Shown in pieces: positions 16,691-28,734 of a stretch of DNA of 64,000 nt (the stretch's first letter is position 1; every line of letters begins with the position of its first letter). The stretch comes from Micromonospora marina (GTDB lineage Bacteria > Actinomycetota > Actinomycetes > Mycobacteriales > Micromonosporaceae), in contig NZ_FMCV01000004.1 in NCBI RefSeq assembly GCF_900091565.1, positions 1 to 64,000 on the forward strand, written 5' to 3'. The position numbers and the translations under genes were made by a program. Below the pieces are notes generated by a model, which saw only the letters and a list, made by a program, of their open reading frames with translations, ran no database searches and was not told the origin of the DNA.

Positions 16691-17597
16691 CGCCGGGTGC
16701 GACCGGGCGGGAGCGGGCGTCCACCAGCGGGTCGGGTGCGGCGGCGGAGGTCGGGAACGGCGGCGGCGTCCCGCCGTAGCTCGGGCACAGCGCCTGGTGG
16801 TTGCACCAGTCGCACAGCCGGCTCGGCCGGGGACGGAAGTCCTGCCGGGCGGTGGCCTGCTCGATCGCCCGCCACAGCGCCACCACGGTGCGCTCGAACC
16901 GCACCAGCTCGTCGGCCTCCGGCGCGTAGTCGCAGACCTCGGCGTCCTTGAGGTAGAGCAGGCGCAGCACGCGCGGCACCACGCCCCGGGTGCGCCACAG
17001 CACCAGGGCGTAGAACTTGAGCTGGAACAGCGCCCGCGCCTCGAACGCCTCCCGCGGCGCCCCGCCGGTCTTGTAGTCGACCACCCGCAGAGCGCCGTCC
17101 GGCGCGACGTCGAGCCGGTCGAGATAGCCCCGGATGAGCAACTCGTCGTCCACCACCGCGGAGATCAGCGCCTCACGCTCGGCCGGCTCCAGCCGGCGCG
17201 GGTCCTCCACCGCGAAGTAGCCGTCCAGCAGCGCCGTCGCCGACCGGAGGAACTCCTGCGGCCCGACGACGTCGCCGTCGGCGAACAGCATGGACAGCTC
17301 CGGCTCCTCGGTGACCAGCCGGTCCCACTGCGGGGCGACCAGGTCACCCGCCGACTCCGGGGTGCGCGCGGCGGCCGGCAGGTCGAACAGCCGCTCCAAT
17401 ACGGCGTGCACGAGCGTGCCCCGGGCCTGTTCGACGGTCGGCCGCTCGGGCAGCCGGTCGATGCTGCGGAACCGGTAGAGCAGCGGGCAGGTCTTGAAGT
17501 CGGCCGCCCGCGACGGCGACAACGAGGCCCGCACGGTGACCGGCGCCGGTGTCGCCGTCTGGTCGCCGTGACTGTCGATCGTCGGTTCCGCCGTCAT
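16680..17597 (-). CDS. RecB family exonuclease (PD-(D/E)XK, Fe-S type)
   Basis: A 305-residue nuclease of the RecB/AddB-like family, equivalent in position to Rv2119. The catalytic motif is ALRVVDYKTGGAPREAF (about 160-176), preceded by a conserved Asp in GYLDRLDVAPDG. A first cysteine near the N-terminus (FKTCPLLYRF) and a C-terminal CDWCNHQALCPSYG give the four cysteines of an iron-sulfur clamp. The role is probably DNA end processing in repair. ATG 17597 is chosen because it follows a -10 element by seven bases. It diverges from the site-2 protease gene. Confidence 0.9.
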   Translation of the reverse strand: MTAEPTIDSHGDQTATPAPVTVRASLSPSRAADFKTCPLLYRFRSIDRLPERPTVEQARGTLVHAVLERLFDLPAAARTPESAGDLVAPQWDRLVTEEPELSMLFADGDVVGPQEFLRSATALLDGYFAVEDPRRLEPAEREALISAVVDDELLIRGYLDRLDVAPDGALRVVDYKTGGAPREAFEARALFQLKFYALVLWRTRGVVPRVLRLLYLKDAEVCDYAPEADELVRFERTVVALWRAIEQATARQDFRPRPSRLCDWCNHQALCPSYGGTPPPFPTSAAAPDPLVDARSRPVAPGADE

Positions 17598-17604
17598 GAC
17601 CGGA

Positions 17605-17610
17605 AGGTTA
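17605..17610 (-). promoter_or_regulatory. -10 element, leaderless start of the RecB-like gene
   Basis: Minus-strand TAACCT lies seven bases before ATG 17597. Confidence 0.6.
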
Positions 17611-17695
17611 GGGCACGCGTGTGACAGGGCCGGCGTCGCCGCACCAAGCATGATCGGGACCGAGCGACCGCGGCGGCTCGCTCCCCGCGCTCACG

Positions 17696-19792
<2,097 letters not shown>

Positions 19793-19967
19793 CCCCCGCC
19801 GCGCGCCCGTGCGCGCACGGGCGGATCATGTGTGCCGGTGGGGACGACACCTGAGCGGGTGGAGACGGTGGCATGAGCGAGCGGATCGGGGCGCGTGTCG
19901 GGCGGCGCGCCCGTGCCGGTGACCGGGACCGGTGGCAGCACGGCGGCGCGGCCGGGCGGGAGGCGGC
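19793..19967. other. intergenic region after trmI
   Basis: GC-rich, with an inverted element GCGCGCCCGTGCGCGCACGGGCG near 19800-19823 that may serve as a terminator. A Shine-Dalgarno-like GGGAGG precedes the next gene. Confidence 0.4.
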
Positions 19968-20540
19968 GTGAGCAACCCCGGCTACGGCAACGGCGACCTG
20001 CCCGCCGTCTTCCCGGACTGGTCGCCCTACACCGACCTGGAGTCGGCCGCCCGGGCGTACCTGCGCGACCCGGACATCGCGCTGGAGGCGCTCGACGGAG
20101 TGCTGCGGGGCGCGTCGGTGCTCGGCTTCACGCTGGAGCGCTTCGTCAACGAGGTGAACGGGGTGTGGCAGGAGGTCGTCGTCTGCGACGGCAGCCGGCT
20201 GGTGCTCTGGCACGGCGAGGACGTGCCGCCGGGGGAGGGGCCGCCCGGCGCGATGACCTCGTCGCTGCGGGTGGTGCCGCTGTCCACGGTCACCGAGGTC
20301 GGCTGCCGGCGGCGGCTCATGCGCGCCGACAACGGCACCGTACGGGTCGACAGCATCGACGTGTACCTGCTGCTCAGCTCACTCGACGAGGCGCCGCCCA
20401 GCGACGAGGCGATCGGCGCGCCCCGGCACGACGCGCTGCGCTTCGGCAAGACGCTGGACGACGGCGGCGCGGGGCAGATCGCCCGGCTGGAGGAGTTCGC
20501 CCGGCTGGTCGCCTCGGTCGTCGGCCGGCCCCTGCTCTGA
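19968..20540 (+). CDS. conserved hypothetical protein
   Basis: A 190-residue soluble protein found in my experience near arc in actinomycetes; the function is unknown. It starts at GTG 19968 behind GGGAGGCGGC. The product shows a short N-terminal motif ([20 protein letters not shown]), then an alternating strand region with [29 protein letters not shown] and a C-terminal helix ([16 protein letters not shown]). There are no membrane segments. The 20 codons before GTG 19968 in this frame belong to low-complexity sequence. Confidence 0.75.
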   Translation: MSNPGYGNGDLPAVFPDWSPYTDLESAARAYLRDPDIALEALDGVLRGASVLGFTLERFVNEVNGVWQEVVVCDGSRLVLWHGEDVPPGEGPPGAMTSSLRVVPLSTVTEVGCRRRLMRADNGTVRVDSIDVYLLLSSLDEAPPSDEAIGAPRHDALRFGKTLDDGGAGQIARLEEFARLVASVVGRPLL

Positions 20541-20599
20541 GGCGGACGCACGACGGGCCGGGGACCACACGTCCCCGGCCCGTCGTGTCCGTCTCCGCC

Positions 20600-20893
20600 T
20601 CAGTCCTCGGCCTCCGGGCCGGCCACCTCGACGCCGTCGCTGCCGCGGACGACGTGGATGCACTCGCCCGGGCACTCCTTCGCCGAGTCAATCACCTCGA
20701 GGCGCAGGTGCTCCGGCACGTCCACCCGGGCGCCCGGGGCCTGCCGCAGCTCGCCGTCGGGGCCCTTGACGTACGCCAGGCCGTCGACGTCGAACTCGAA
20801 GACCTCCGGCGCGTACTGCACGCAGAGCCCGTCACCGGTGCAGAGATCCTGGTCCACCCAGACCTGCAACTGGTCGGTCGCGACGTCGGTCAC
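20600..20893 (-). CDS. ferredoxin, 3Fe-4S type
   Basis: A 97-residue acidic electron-transfer protein. The cluster motif is [20 protein letters not shown]: the central cysteine of a usual CxxCxxC is replaced by Asp (C-T-G-D-G-L-C), which is the hallmark of single 3Fe-4S ferredoxins that serve cytochrome P450s. The remaining ligands are in [15 protein letters not shown] 20893 follows GGGGGG. No P450 or reductase gene is adjacent, so the partner is unknown. It is transcribed towards the conserved hypothetical gene and divergently from arc. Confidence 0.9.
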   Translation of the reverse strand: MTDVATDQLQVWVDQDLCTGDGLCVQYAPEVFEFDVDGLAYVKGPDGELRQAPGARVDVPEHLRLEVIDSAKECPGECIHVVRGSDGVEVAGPEAED

Positions 20894-21027
20894 GAAGCAC
20901 CCCCCATGTTCTCCCGTCCCACGCTCCGACGGTACCCGAACGCCGGTACCCGCCCCGCGACCAGCCCTTCGCGATCAAGCTTCGGTGACGAGCGCGTTGC
21001 TGTGGACCGAATCGGGCTCATAGCGGC

Positions 21028-21033
21028 TAGTGT
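21028..21033 (+). promoter_or_regulatory. -10 element upstream of arc
   Basis: TAGTGT lies about 38 bases before GTG 21071, leaving a leader with a GGGGAGG Shine-Dalgarno. The ten bases CGGCTAGTGT recur exactly before pafA at 27301, where the same box is used without a leader. Confidence 0.5.
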
Positions 21034-21070
21034 TAGGTCAGAACGTTCAAGCCCCCCGGGGAGGTGGGAC

Positions 21071-22852
21071 GTGGCACGCAGCGACGACGCGGACTCGCGC
21101 GCCGCACGGTGGGAAAAGGAAGCCCACGATCTCTCCACGCAGGTCGCGTTCCTGCAAGAGGAACTCGCTCTGGTGCGGCGCAAGTTGACCGAAAGCCCCC
21201 GACACGTCCGGCAGCTCGAAGAGCGGCTGGCGGCCACCCAGGCACAGTTGGCGCGGCTGACCGAGAACAACGAACGGCTCGTGAGCACCCTCAAGGAGGC
21301 CCGCGCGCAGATCGTGACGCTCAAGGAGGAGATCGACCGGCTCGCCCAGCCGCCGAGTGGCTATGGCGTCTTCCTGGCCAAGCACGACGACGGCACGGTG
21401 GACGTGTTCACCGGCGGGCGCAAGCTCCGGGTGGCCGTCTCGCCCTCGCTGGAGGTCGACGAGCTGCGCCGTGGCCAGGAGGTCCTGCTCAACGACGCGC
21501 TCAACATCGTCGACGCGTTCGGCTACGAGCGGGTCGGCGAGGTGGTGATGCTCAAGGAGATCCTGGCGGGCCCCGAGGGCGCTCCGGGTGACCGGGCGCT
21601 CGTGGTCTCGCACTCCGACGAGGAGCGCATCGTGCACCTCGCCGAGACCCTGATCGGCAGCGCGATCCGGGCCGGCGACTCGCTCATGATCGAGCCCCGT
21701 TCGGCGTACGCGTACGAGCGGATCCCGAAGAGCGAGGTCGAGGAGCTGGTGCTGGAGGAGGTGCCCGACGTCAACTACGAGGACATCGGTGGCCTCCAGG
21801 CGCAGATCGAGCAGATCCGCGACGCGGTGGAACTGCCGTTCCTGCACTCCGACCTGTTCCGCGAGCACCAGCTCCGGCCGCCGAAGGGCATCCTGCTCTA
21901 CGGCCCGCCCGGCTGCGGCAAGACGCTCATCGCCAAGGCGGTGGCCAACTCGCTGGCCAAGAAGATCGCCGAGCGGGAGGGCAAGGAGCGGCACACCAGC
22001 TTCTTCCTCAACATCAAGGGCCCCGAGCTGCTCAACAAGTACGTCGGCGAGACCGAGCGGCACATCCGGCTGATCTTCCAGCGGGCGCGGGAGAAGGCCG
22101 GCGAGGGCACTCCGGTGATCGTGTTCTTCGACGAGATGGACTCGGTGTTCCGCACCCGCGGCTCCGGCGTCTCCTCCGACGTGGAGAACACCATCGTCCC
22201 GCAGCTGCTCAGCGAGATCGACGGTGTCGAGGGCCTGGAGAACGTCATCGTCATCGGCGCCTCCAACCGGGAAGACATGATCGACCCGGCGATCCTGCGC
22301 CCCGGCCGGCTCGACGTGAAGATCAAGATCGAGCGGCCGGACGCCGAGGCGGCGAAGGACATCTTCTCCAAGTACATCCTCGCCGGCCTGCCGCTGCACG
22401 CCGACGACCTGGCCGAGCACGGCGGCGACGCCCAGGCGACGGTCGCGGCGATGATCGACGCGGTGGTCCTGCGGATGTACTCCGAGACCGAGGAGAACCG
22501 CTTCCTCGAGGTCACCTACGCCAACGGCGACAAGGAAGTCCTCTACTTCAAGGACTTCAACTCCGGTGCGATGATCCAGAACATCGTCGACCGGGGCAAG
22601 AAGATGGCCATCAAGGAGTTCCTCACCTCCGGACGCAAGGGGCTGCGCCTGCAGCACCTGCTCGACGCCTGCGTCGACGAGTTCCGCGAGAACGAGGACC
22701 TGCCCAACACCACCAACCCCGACGACTGGGCCCGCATCTCCGGTAAGAAGGGCGAGCGGATCGTCTACATCCGCACGCTCGTCTCCGGCGGCAAGGGCGC
22801 CGAGGCCGGACGGTCCATCGAGACCGCCAGCAACACCGGACAGTACCTGTAG
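21071..22852 (+). CDS. arc: proteasome-associated AAA ATPase ARC/Mpa
   Basis: This hexameric ring ATPase captures pupylated proteins, unfolds them and feeds them to the 20S core. The 593 residues show an N-terminal coiled coil (about 5-75) that binds Pup, tandem OB folds (about 80-235), and one AAA domain with Walker A GPPGCGKT (about 278-285), Walker [11 protein letters not shown] (about 349-358) and sensor/arginine segments [13 protein letters not shown]. The end NTGQYL gives the tyrosine-containing tail that docks into the alpha ring. An open frame extends 392 codons upstream but overlaps two other genes; GTG 21071 gives the family N-terminus behind GGGGAGG. Confidence 0.96.
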   Translation: MARSDDADSRAARWEKEAHDLSTQVAFLQEELALVRRKLTESPRHVRQLEERLAATQAQLARLTENNERLVSTLKEARAQIVTLKEEIDRLAQPPSGYGVFLAKHDDGTVDVFTGGRKLRVAVSPSLEVDELRRGQEVLLNDALNIVDAFGYERVGEVVMLKEILAGPEGAPGDRALVVSHSDEERIVHLAETLIGSAIRAGDSLMIEPRSAYAYERIPKSEVEELVLEEVPDVNYEDIGGLQAQIEQIRDAVELPFLHSDLFREHQLRPPKGILLYGPPGCGKTLIAKAVANSLAKKIAEREGKERHTSFFLNIKGPELLNKYVGETERHIRLIFQRAREKAGEGTPVIVFFDEMDSVFRTRGSGVSSDVENTIVPQLLSEIDGVEGLENVIVIGASNREDMIDPAILRPGRLDVKIKIERPDAEAAKDIFSKYILAGLPLHADDLAEHGGDAQATVAAMIDAVVLRMYSETEENRFLEVTYANGDKEVLYFKDFNSGAMIQNIVDRGKKMAIKEFLTSGRKGLRLQHLLDACVDEFRENEDLPNTTNPDDWARISGKKGERIVYIRTLVSGGKGAEAGRSIETASNTGQYL

Positions 22853-22867
22853 TCCGGTCCACTCGAC

Positions 22868-22899
22868 GAAGGCCCGTGGCGGGTTCGCCACGGGCCTTC
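22868..22899 (+). terminator. hairpin after arc
   Basis: GAAGGCCCGTGGCG pairs with CGCCACGGGCCTTC around a four-base loop. There is no long T-run, as is usual in this GC range. Confidence 0.8.
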
Positions 22900-23019
22900 G
22901 CGCGTACCAGGGGAAGCCGCCACACCGGACCCGGCGCCGCCGCCACGCCCCCTGCGCGCGTCACGCCGACTACGCTCGACGTGACGGGGACCCCGACGGC
23001 GAGCGGAGCGGGTAGGTCG

Positions 23020-24537
23020 ATGAGCGTCAGAAGGATCATGGGCACCGAGGTCGAGTACGGCATCTCCGTGCCCGGTCAGGCCGGAGCCAATCCGATGGTC
23101 ACCTCCTCCCAGGTGGTGAACGCCTACGGGGCGCGGCCGGAACTCAACCGGGGCGGCCGGGCCCGCTGGGACTACGAGGAGGAGTCGCCACTGCGCGACG
23201 CCCGCGGGTTCACCTACTCCGGCGCCGCGTACGACCCGGCCGAGGCGCTCGCCGACGAGGATCTCGGGCTGGCGAACGTCATACTCACCAACGGCGCCCG
23301 CCTCTACGTCGACCACGCCCACCCGGAGTACTCCACGCCCGAGGTGACGAACCCCCTCGACGTGGTGCGGTGGGACAAGGCGGGGGAGCGGGTGATGGCC
23401 GAGGCGGCCCGGCGCGCCGCGACCATCCCGGGCACCCACCCGATCCACCTGTACAAGAACAACACCGACAACAAGGGTGCCAGCTACGGCTCGCACGAGA
23501 ACTACCTGATGCGCCGGCAGACGCCGTTCGCCGACATCGTGGCGTACCTGACGCCCTTCTTCGTCACCCGGCAGATCGTCTGCGGCGCCGGGCGGGTCGG
23601 CATCGGCCAGGACGGCGGCCAGAGCGGTTTCCAGATCTCCCAGCGGGCCGACTTCTTCGAGGTCGAGGTGGGGCTGGAGACGACGCTCAAGCGGCCCATC
23701 ATCAACACCCGGGACGAGCCGCACGCCGACGCCGACAAGTACCGCCGGCTGCACGTCATCATCGGCGATGCCAACCTGTCCGAGATCTCCACGTTCCTGA
23801 AGGTCGGCACCACCTCGCTGATCCTCGCCATGATCGAGGAGAAGGCGCTCGGCGCGGACCTCGGCATCGCCGACCCGGTGGCCGAGCTGCGCGCGGTCAG
23901 CCACGACCCGTCGCTCAAGCACCTGATGCGGATGCGCGACGGCCGCAAGCTCACGGCGCTGGACGTGCAGTGGGCGTACCTGGAGCGGGTCGCCTCCTTC
24001 GTGGACGACCGCCACGGCCAGGACGTGGACCCGCAGACCGCGGACGTGCTGCGCCGCTGGGAGAGCGTGCTGGACCGGCTCGGCCGGGACGCGTTCGAGT
24101 GCGCCGACGAGCTGGACTGGGTGGCCAAGCTGCGGCTGCTGGAGGGCTACCGGGAGCGGGAGAAGCTGAGCTGGGGCTCGCACAAGCTGCAACTGGTCGA
24201 CCTGCAGTACTCCGACGTGCGGCCGGAGAAGGGCCTCTACCATCGTCTGGTGCAGCGCGGCTCGATGAAGACGCTGCTGACCGACGAGCAGACCCGCACC
24301 GCGATGACCGAGCCGCCGGAGGACACCCGGGCCTACTTCCGGGGCCGCTGCCTCGACCGGTACGCCTCCGAGGTGGTCGCCGCGAGCTGGGACTCGGTCA
24401 TCTTCGACGTGGGCCGGGAGTCGCTGGTCCGGGTGCCGATGATGGAGCCCGAGCGGGGCACCCGCGCGCACGTCGGCGAGCTGTTCGACCGCTGCGCGAG
24501 CGCCAAGGATCTGCTGGAGACGCTCACCGGCGGGTGA
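23020..24537 (+). CDS. dop: deamidase/depupylase Dop
   Basis: Dop converts the C-terminal Gln of Pup to Glu and also removes Pup from substrates. It is a 505-residue glutamine-synthetase-like enzyme. The ATP/Mg site starts with [15 protein letters not shown]; Dop-specific features are the extra loop after SQVVNAY and the catalytic Asp region within [15 protein letters not shown]. Later motifs are [40 protein letters not shown] and [19 protein letters not shown]. It shares these with the PafA paralogue at 27317. ATG 23020 starts [10 protein letters not shown] after GGAGCGGGTAGG. Upstream codons in the frame cross the arc terminator and are not used. Confidence 0.96.
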   Translation: MSVRRIMGTEVEYGISVPGQAGANPMVTSSQVVNAYGARPELNRGGRARWDYEEESPLRDARGFTYSGAAYDPAEALADEDLGLANVILTNGARLYVDHAHPEYSTPEVTNPLDVVRWDKAGERVMAEAARRAATIPGTHPIHLYKNNTDNKGASYGSHENYLMRRQTPFADIVAYLTPFFVTRQIVCGAGRVGIGQDGGQSGFQISQRADFFEVEVGLETTLKRPIINTRDEPHADADKYRRLHVIIGDANLSEISTFLKVGTTSLILAMIEEKALGADLGIADPVAELRAVSHDPSLKHLMRMRDGRKLTALDVQWAYLERVASFVDDRHGQDVDPQTADVLRRWESVLDRLGRDAFECADELDWVAKLRLLEGYREREKLSWGSHKLQLVDLQYSDVRPEKGLYHRLVQRGSMKTLLTDEQTRTAMTEPPEDTRAYFRGRCLDRYASEVVAASWDSVIFDVGRESLVRVPMMEPERGTRAHVGELFDRCASAKDLLETLTGG

Positions 24538-24546
24538 CCCCGATGC

Positions 24547-24593
24547 CGGAAGGCCCGCCGGGTGCCGGAAACGGGCACGCGACGGGCCTTTCG
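24547..24593 (+). terminator. hairpin between dop and pup
   Basis: GGAAGGCCCGCCG can pair with CGACGGGCCTTTC across a loop of about 20 bases. It is weaker than the hairpin after arc and may only attenuate readthrough. Confidence 0.45.
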
Positions 24594-24644
24594 TCGCTCC
24601 CGCGAGGTAAGTTGATCGCAGGCGATCGTGGAGGAGGCACCACC

Positions 24645-24851
24645 ATGGCGACGCAAGAGGGTGGGCAGACCCAGTCCGGCAAGTCCCGCGAGGAGGTCGA
24701 GGAGGTCACCGCTGAGGCCAACCCCGAGGTGGCCGAGCGGCACGCCGAGATCACCGAGGACGTCGACGACCTGCTCGACGAGATCGACTCCGTGCTGGAG
24801 GAGAACGCAGAGGAATTTGTGAGGGGATATGTGCAGAAAGGGGGTCAATGA
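24645..24851 (+). CDS. pup: prokaryotic ubiquitin-like protein Pup
   Basis: Pup is the small, mostly disordered protein tag for the actinobacterial proteasome. The 68-residue product is rich in Glu and Asp, has the helix-forming DVDDLLDEIDSVLEENAEEF that binds the ARC coiled coil, and ends [10 protein letters not shown]. The terminal Gln means Dop must deamidate it before PafA can use it. ATG 24645 follows GGAGGAGG. Its last four bases overlap the start of the endonuclease-like gene (ATGA). A TAAGTT box about 36 bases upstream may be its own promoter. Confidence 0.97.
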   Translation: MATQEGGQTQSGKSREEVEEVTAEANPEVAERHAEITEDVDDLLDEIDSVLEENAEEFVRGYVQKGGQ

Positions 24852-25525
24852 GGCTTATGTCCGATTTGCCGGAGGCTTCGGACAAGCTTTGCCCCCAGTG
24901 TCGCCGCTCGCTTCCCGCGTCGGCGTTCCACCGTAATCGGCGTCGTCCAGACGGTCTGGCGTTCTACTGCAAGACGTGTGCCGCTGCTCGCTCAGAGGCG
25001 AGTCGTCGGAAACGTGGCATCGCGCCGCAGCGAAGGGCTGCCGTGCCGGTAGCGGACGGCCTCAAGTGGTGCCCCGACTGCGAGCAGATCAAGCCTGTCG
25101 ACGATTTCCCCCGAACGACCAACGCCAGCGGCCGGCACAGCTACTGCAAGCCGTGCCACATCGCCCGTGGTAACGAGAGCAAGCAGCGGCTCTACGGTGG
25201 CAATCGCGAGTACCACCTGCGTCGCCGCTACGGGGTCGGGGAGAAGGAGTTCCAGGAACTCCTGGCCGAGCAGGGCGGCGTCTGCGTGATCTGTCGGCGC
25301 CCTGATCCGGAACATCTGGACCACGATCATCGCACCGGATGGGTGCGCGGGATACTCTGCTTCAACTGCAACGGTGGTCTTGGCCAGTTCAAGGACAACG
25401 CCGACGTCCTGGCCAGGGCGATCACGTACCTGAGAGGAACCACGTGGCAGCGGGTTTTGATCCATCCGGGCGTCTTCCAGATGTGTTCACCAACGCGGGG
25501 ACGTCCTCCTTCACAGCGTTCCTGA
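24848..25525 (+). CDS. endonuclease VII-like HNH protein with three zinc ribbons
   Basis: The 225-residue product has two tandem CxxC-x22-CxxC ribbons that look like duplicates (CPQC 15-18 with CKTC 41-44; CPDC 75-78 with CKPC 100-103), then an endonuclease VII/HNH core (CVIC 146-149, DHDH 158-161, [14 protein letters not shown] 171-184). His159, Asp160, His161 and Asn175/184 fit the nuclease metal site; the outer cysteines fit structural zinc. Known relatives cut branched or nicked DNA, but the cellular substrate is unknown. The ATG overlaps the pup stop, and the last 27 codons overlap prcB; conserved sequence ends near residue 196, just before prcB begins. Joint transcription with pup and prcBA is inferred. 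Confidence 0.85.
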   Translation: MRLMSDLPEASDKLCPQCRRSLPASAFHRNRRRPDGLAFYCKTCAAARSEASRRKRGIAPQRRAAVPVADGLKWCPDCEQIKPVDDFPRTTNASGRHSYCKPCHIARGNESKQRLYGGNREYHLRRRYGVGEKEFQELLAEQGGVCVICRRPDPEHLDHDHRTGWVRGILCFNCNGGLGQFKDNADVLARAITYLRGTTWQRVLIHPGVFQMCSPTRGRPPSQRS

Positions 25526-26283
25526 GCAAGGTGGCCCCCGAGATGCTGCCCGGCCGTCGGCCGCTGCCGCCCGGCATGGCCGCCGACATGGCCCCGCACG
25601 CGACCACCATCGTGGCCATCTCGGCCGCCGGTGGCGTGGTCATGGCCGGCGACCGGCGCGCCACGATGGGCAACCTGATCGCCCAGCGCGACATCGAGAA
25701 GGTGCACCCGGCCGACGCGTACTCGCTGGTCGGCATCGCGGGCACCGCGGGCATCGGCATCGAGCTGATGCGACTGTTCCAGGTGGAGCTGGAGCACTAC
25801 GAGAAGATCGAGGGCGCGATGCTCTCGCTCGATGGCAAGGCCAACCGGCTGGCGTCGATGATCCGCGGCAACCTGGGCGCGGCCATGCAGGGCCTGGCGG
25901 TGATCCCGTTGTTCGCCGGGTTCGACCTGGCCGCGGGCGACCCGGCACGGGCCGGGCGCATCTTCAGCTTCGACGTGACCGGCGGCCCGTACGAGGAGAC
26001 CGGTTACGACGCCATCGGCTCCGGTTCGCTGTTCGCCAAGTCCGCGCTGAAGAAGCGGTTCCGGGCCGGCCTGCCGGTCGAGGAGGCGACGCGGCTCGCG
26101 GTCGAGGCGCTGTACGACGCGGCGGACGACGACACCGCCACCGGCGGTCCCGACCTGACCCGGCGGATCTACCCGGTCGTGATGACCGCCACCGCCGAGG
26201 GCACCCACCGGCTCACCGACGCCGAGACGGCGGCGATCGCGGAGAGCGTGGTGTCCGGCCGGATGGAGAACCCCGGCGGCTGA
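25444..26283 (+). CDS. prcB: 20S proteasome beta subunit
   Basis: The catalytic subunit of the 20S core, 279 residues. A propeptide of about 53 residues is followed by the new N-terminus at [12 protein letters not shown], making Thr54 the nucleophile. Asp70 (AGDRRAT) and Lys86 (IEKVHP) correspond to positions 17 and 33 of the mature enzyme. The later [20 protein letters not shown] and [20 protein letters not shown] are family motifs. GTG 25444 follows GAGAGGAACC and lies inside the 3' part of the endonuclease-like gene in another frame, an 82-base overlap. prcA follows after 54 bases. Confidence 0.97.
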   Translation: MAAGFDPSGRLPDVFTNAGTSSFTAFLSKVAPEMLPGRRPLPPGMAADMAPHATTIVAISAAGGVVMAGDRRATMGNLIAQRDIEKVHPADAYSLVGIAGTAGIGIELMRLFQVELEHYEKIEGAMLSLDGKANRLASMIRGNLGAAMQGLAVIPLFAGFDLAAGDPARAGRIFSFDVTGGPYEETGYDAIGSGSLFAKSALKKRFRAGLPVEEATRLAVEALYDAADDDTATGGPDLTRRIYPVVMTATAEGTHRLTDAETAAIAESVVSGRMENPGG

Positions 26284-26337
26284 GGCCGCTCCCACCGTCC
26301 ACCGAGTCAGCAGTCCCGCAGAAGGAGAACCGCCGCC

Positions 26338-27171
26338 GTGGCCATGCAGTTCTACGCCTCGCCCGAGCAGATCATGCGCGACCGCTCCGAGCTGGCCCGC
26401 AAGGGCATCGCCCGGGGCCGCAGCGCGGTGGTCCTGAGCTACGCGGGCGGGGTGCTCTTCGTCGCCGAGAACCTGTCCAGCACGCTGCACAAGGTCAGCG
26501 AGATCTACGATCGGATCGGCTTCGCCGCTGTCGGCCGGTACAACGAGTTCGAGAACCTGCGCCGCGCGGGCGTGCGGATGGCCGACCTCAACGGGCTCAG
26601 CTACGACCGGCGGGACGTGACCGGCCTGGCGCTCGCGAACGCGTACGCGCAGACGCTCGGCGCGATCTTCACGGAGCAGTCGAAGCCGTTCGAGGTGGAG
26701 ATCTGCGTGGCCGAGGTGGGTGCCACGGCCGAGGACGACTCCCTCTACCGGGTGACCTACGACGGCTCGGTGAACGACGAGCCGGGCCGGATGGCGATGG
26801 GCGGCCAGGCCGAGGCGATCAGCGGGGTGCTGAAGAACGAGCACCGGCCGGAGATGTCGCTGTCGGAGGCGGTCCGTGCCGCGGTGAAGGCGCTGAGCAG
26901 CGTCGGCGGCGAGGGCGGGGCGGCCCGCACGATCGCCGCGAACCAGCTGGAGGTGGCGGTCCTGGACCGGGGCCGGGTGGGGCGTACGTTCCGGCGGGTG
27001 ACCGGCGCGGCGCTGACCGCGCTGCTGGAGGGCGACGCCGGGGCCGACACGGCGCCCGCGCCGGGCCGGGCGAAGACGCCGACGGTGCCGACGGAGGAGG
27101 CGAAGAAGCCGACCACGTCGGCGGGTTCGGCCGATCTGGAGGGCAACGCGGAGGACAAGCCCGCCGAGTGA
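26338..27171 (+). CDS. prcA: 20S proteasome alpha subunit
   Basis: The alpha subunit forms the outer gating rings that receive the ARC tail. The 277-residue protein starts [20 protein letters not shown], the gate segment, followed by [20 protein letters not shown]. It has no catalytic Thr. The last 50 residues (after about 225) are a Pro/Thr/Ala-rich acidic tail not needed for the fold. GTG 26338 is ten bases from AAGGAG, better spaced than ATG 26344. A hairpin follows the gene. Confidence 0.96.
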   Translation: MAMQFYASPEQIMRDRSELARKGIARGRSAVVLSYAGGVLFVAENLSSTLHKVSEIYDRIGFAAVGRYNEFENLRRAGVRMADLNGLSYDRRDVTGLALANAYAQTLGAIFTEQSKPFEVEICVAEVGATAEDDSLYRVTYDGSVNDEPGRMAMGGQAEAISGVLKNEHRPEMSLSEAVRAAVKALSSVGGEGGAARTIAANQLEVAVLDRGRVGRTFRRVTGAALTALLEGDAGADTAPAPGRAKTPTVPTEEAKKPTTSAGSADLEGNAEDKPAE

Positions 27172-27183
27172 CGTTCGTCTGCG

Positions 27184-27214
27184 GACCCCGCCACCTCGCC
27201 GAGGTGGTGGGGTC
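27184..27214 (+). terminator. hairpin after prcA
   Basis: GACCCCGCCACCTCG pairs with CGAGGTGGTGGGGTC and is followed by TTCC. A strong stem directly after the stop separates the proteasome operon from pafA. Confidence 0.85.
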
Positions 27215-27304
27215 TTCCGTGTACGGATGCCGCCACCTCCCCGATCTGCGGGGGAGATCGCAAGCGGCGAGCGTCGGCGCTGCCCATCGGAGGCTCCGGG
27301 CGGC

Positions 27305-27310
27305 TAGTGT
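27305..27310 (+). promoter_or_regulatory. -10 element, leaderless start of pafA
   Basis: TAGTGT lies six bases before ATG 27317, within the CGGCTAGTGT stretch shared with the arc promoter. Confidence 0.65.
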
Positions 27311-27316
27311 CTCATC

Positions 27317-28675
27317 ATGGAGCGGCGAATCTTCGGCCTCGAAACCGAGTACGGCGTCACCTGCACCTATCGCGGGCAACGCCGACTGTCCCCCGACGAG
27401 GTCGCGCGGTACCTGTTCCGGCGGGTGGTGTCGTGGGGCCGGTCGAGCAACGTGTTCCTGCGCAACGGCGCCCGCCTCTATCTCGACGTCGGTTCGCACC
27501 CCGAGTACGCGACTCCGGAGTGCGACTCGGTGACCGACCTGGTGGCGCACGACCGGGCCGGTGAGCGGATCCTGGAGGGGCTGCTCGTCGACGCGGAGAA
27601 GCGGCTGCACGACGAGGGCATCGCGGGCGAGATCTACCTGTTCAAGAACAACACCGACTCGGCCGGCAACTCGTACGGCTGCCACGAGAACTACCTGGTG
27701 TCCCGGCACGGCGAGTTCGGCCGGCTCGCCGACGTGCTCATCCCGTTCCTGGTCACCCGGCAGCTCATCTGCGGCGCGGGCAAGGTGCTGCAGACGCCGC
27801 GGGGCGCGGTCTACTGCCTGTCCCAGCGGGCCGAGCACATCTGGGAGGGCGTCTCGTCGGCGACCACCCGCAGCCGGCCGATCATCAACACCCGGGACGA
27901 GCCGCACGCGGACGCCGAGCGCTACCGCCGGCTGCACGTGATCGTCGGCGACTCGAACATGAACGAGGTCACCACGCTGCTGAAGGTCGGCACCGCCGAC
28001 ATCGTGCTGCGGATGATCGAGGCCGGCGTGGTGATGCGCGACCTGACGCTGGAGAACCCGATCCGGGCCATCCGCGAGGTGTCGCACGACATCACCGGCC
28101 GGCGCAAGGTGCGGCTGGCCTCCGGCAAGGAGGTCTCGGCGCTGGAGATCCAGCAGGAATACCTGGCCAAGGCGACGGAGTTCGTGGAGCGCCGGGGCGG
28201 TGACCAGACCGCGAAGCGGGTGGTCGACCTGTGGGGCCGGGTGCTGCGCGCGGTCGAGACCGGCGACCTGGACCCGGTGGCCCGTGAGATCGACTGGGTC
28301 ACCAAGCTGAAGCTGATCGAGCGCTACCAGCGCAAGCACGACCTGCCGCTGTCGCACCCGCGGGTGGCGCAGATGGACCTTGCCTACCACGACCTGCGAC
28401 GTGGGCGCGGCCTGTACGGGCTGCTGGAGCGCCGCCGCGAGGTCGACCGGGTGGCCACCGACCCGGAGATCTTCGAGGCGAAGGAGACACCGCCGCAGAC
28501 GACCCGGGCGCGGTTGCGCGGCGAGTTCATCCGCCACGCCCAGGAGAAGCGGCGCGACTTCACCGTGGACTGGGTGCACCTGAAGCTGAACGACCAGGCA
28601 CAGCGCACGGTGCTGTGCAAGGACCCGTTCCGGGCCTACGACGAGCGGGTGGAACGGCTGATCGCCAGCATGTGA
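27317..28675 (+). CDS. pafA: Pup-protein ligase PafA
   Basis: PafA uses ATP to join the C-terminal Glu of Pup to lysines of target proteins. The 452-residue enzyme is a glutamine synthetase/GCS relative starting [20 protein letters not shown], the nucleotide-binding segment. Shared motifs with Dop include [35 protein letters not shown] and [20 protein letters not shown]. The Dop-specific loop is absent, which separates the two paralogues. ATG 27317 is fixed by a -10 element six bases away. It is transcribed apart from prcBA, after a terminator. Confidence 0.97.
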   Translation: MERRIFGLETEYGVTCTYRGQRRLSPDEVARYLFRRVVSWGRSSNVFLRNGARLYLDVGSHPEYATPECDSVTDLVAHDRAGERILEGLLVDAEKRLHDEGIAGEIYLFKNNTDSAGNSYGCHENYLVSRHGEFGRLADVLIPFLVTRQLICGAGKVLQTPRGAVYCLSQRAEHIWEGVSSATTRSRPIINTRDEPHADAERYRRLHVIVGDSNMNEVTTLLKVGTADIVLRMIEAGVVMRDLTLENPIRAIREVSHDITGRRKVRLASGKEVSALEIQQEYLAKATEFVERRGGDQTAKRVVDLWGRVLRAVETGDLDPVAREIDWVTKLKLIERYQRKHDLPLSHPRVAQMDLAYHDLRRGRGLYGLLERRREVDRVATDPEIFEAKETPPQTTRARLRGEFIRHAQEKRRDFTVDWVHLKLNDQAQRTVLCKDPFRAYDERVERLIASM

Positions 28676-28681
28676 TCGTGG

Positions 28682-28710
28682 CGGCGGCCGGTGCCCGGCA
28701 CCGGCCGCCG
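28682..28710 (+). terminator. hairpin after pafA
   Basis: CGGCGGCCGGTGCC pairs with GGCACCGGCCGCCG with almost no loop, eight bases after the pafA stop. Confidence 0.75.
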
Positions 28711-28734
28711 GTCCACGGGTACGCTGGCGTCGCG

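Noticed and set aside
19895..21070. 392-codon N-terminal extension of arc
   Set aside because: It overlaps the conserved hypothetical gene in another frame and the ferredoxin gene antisense; the family N-terminus and ribosome site are at 21071.
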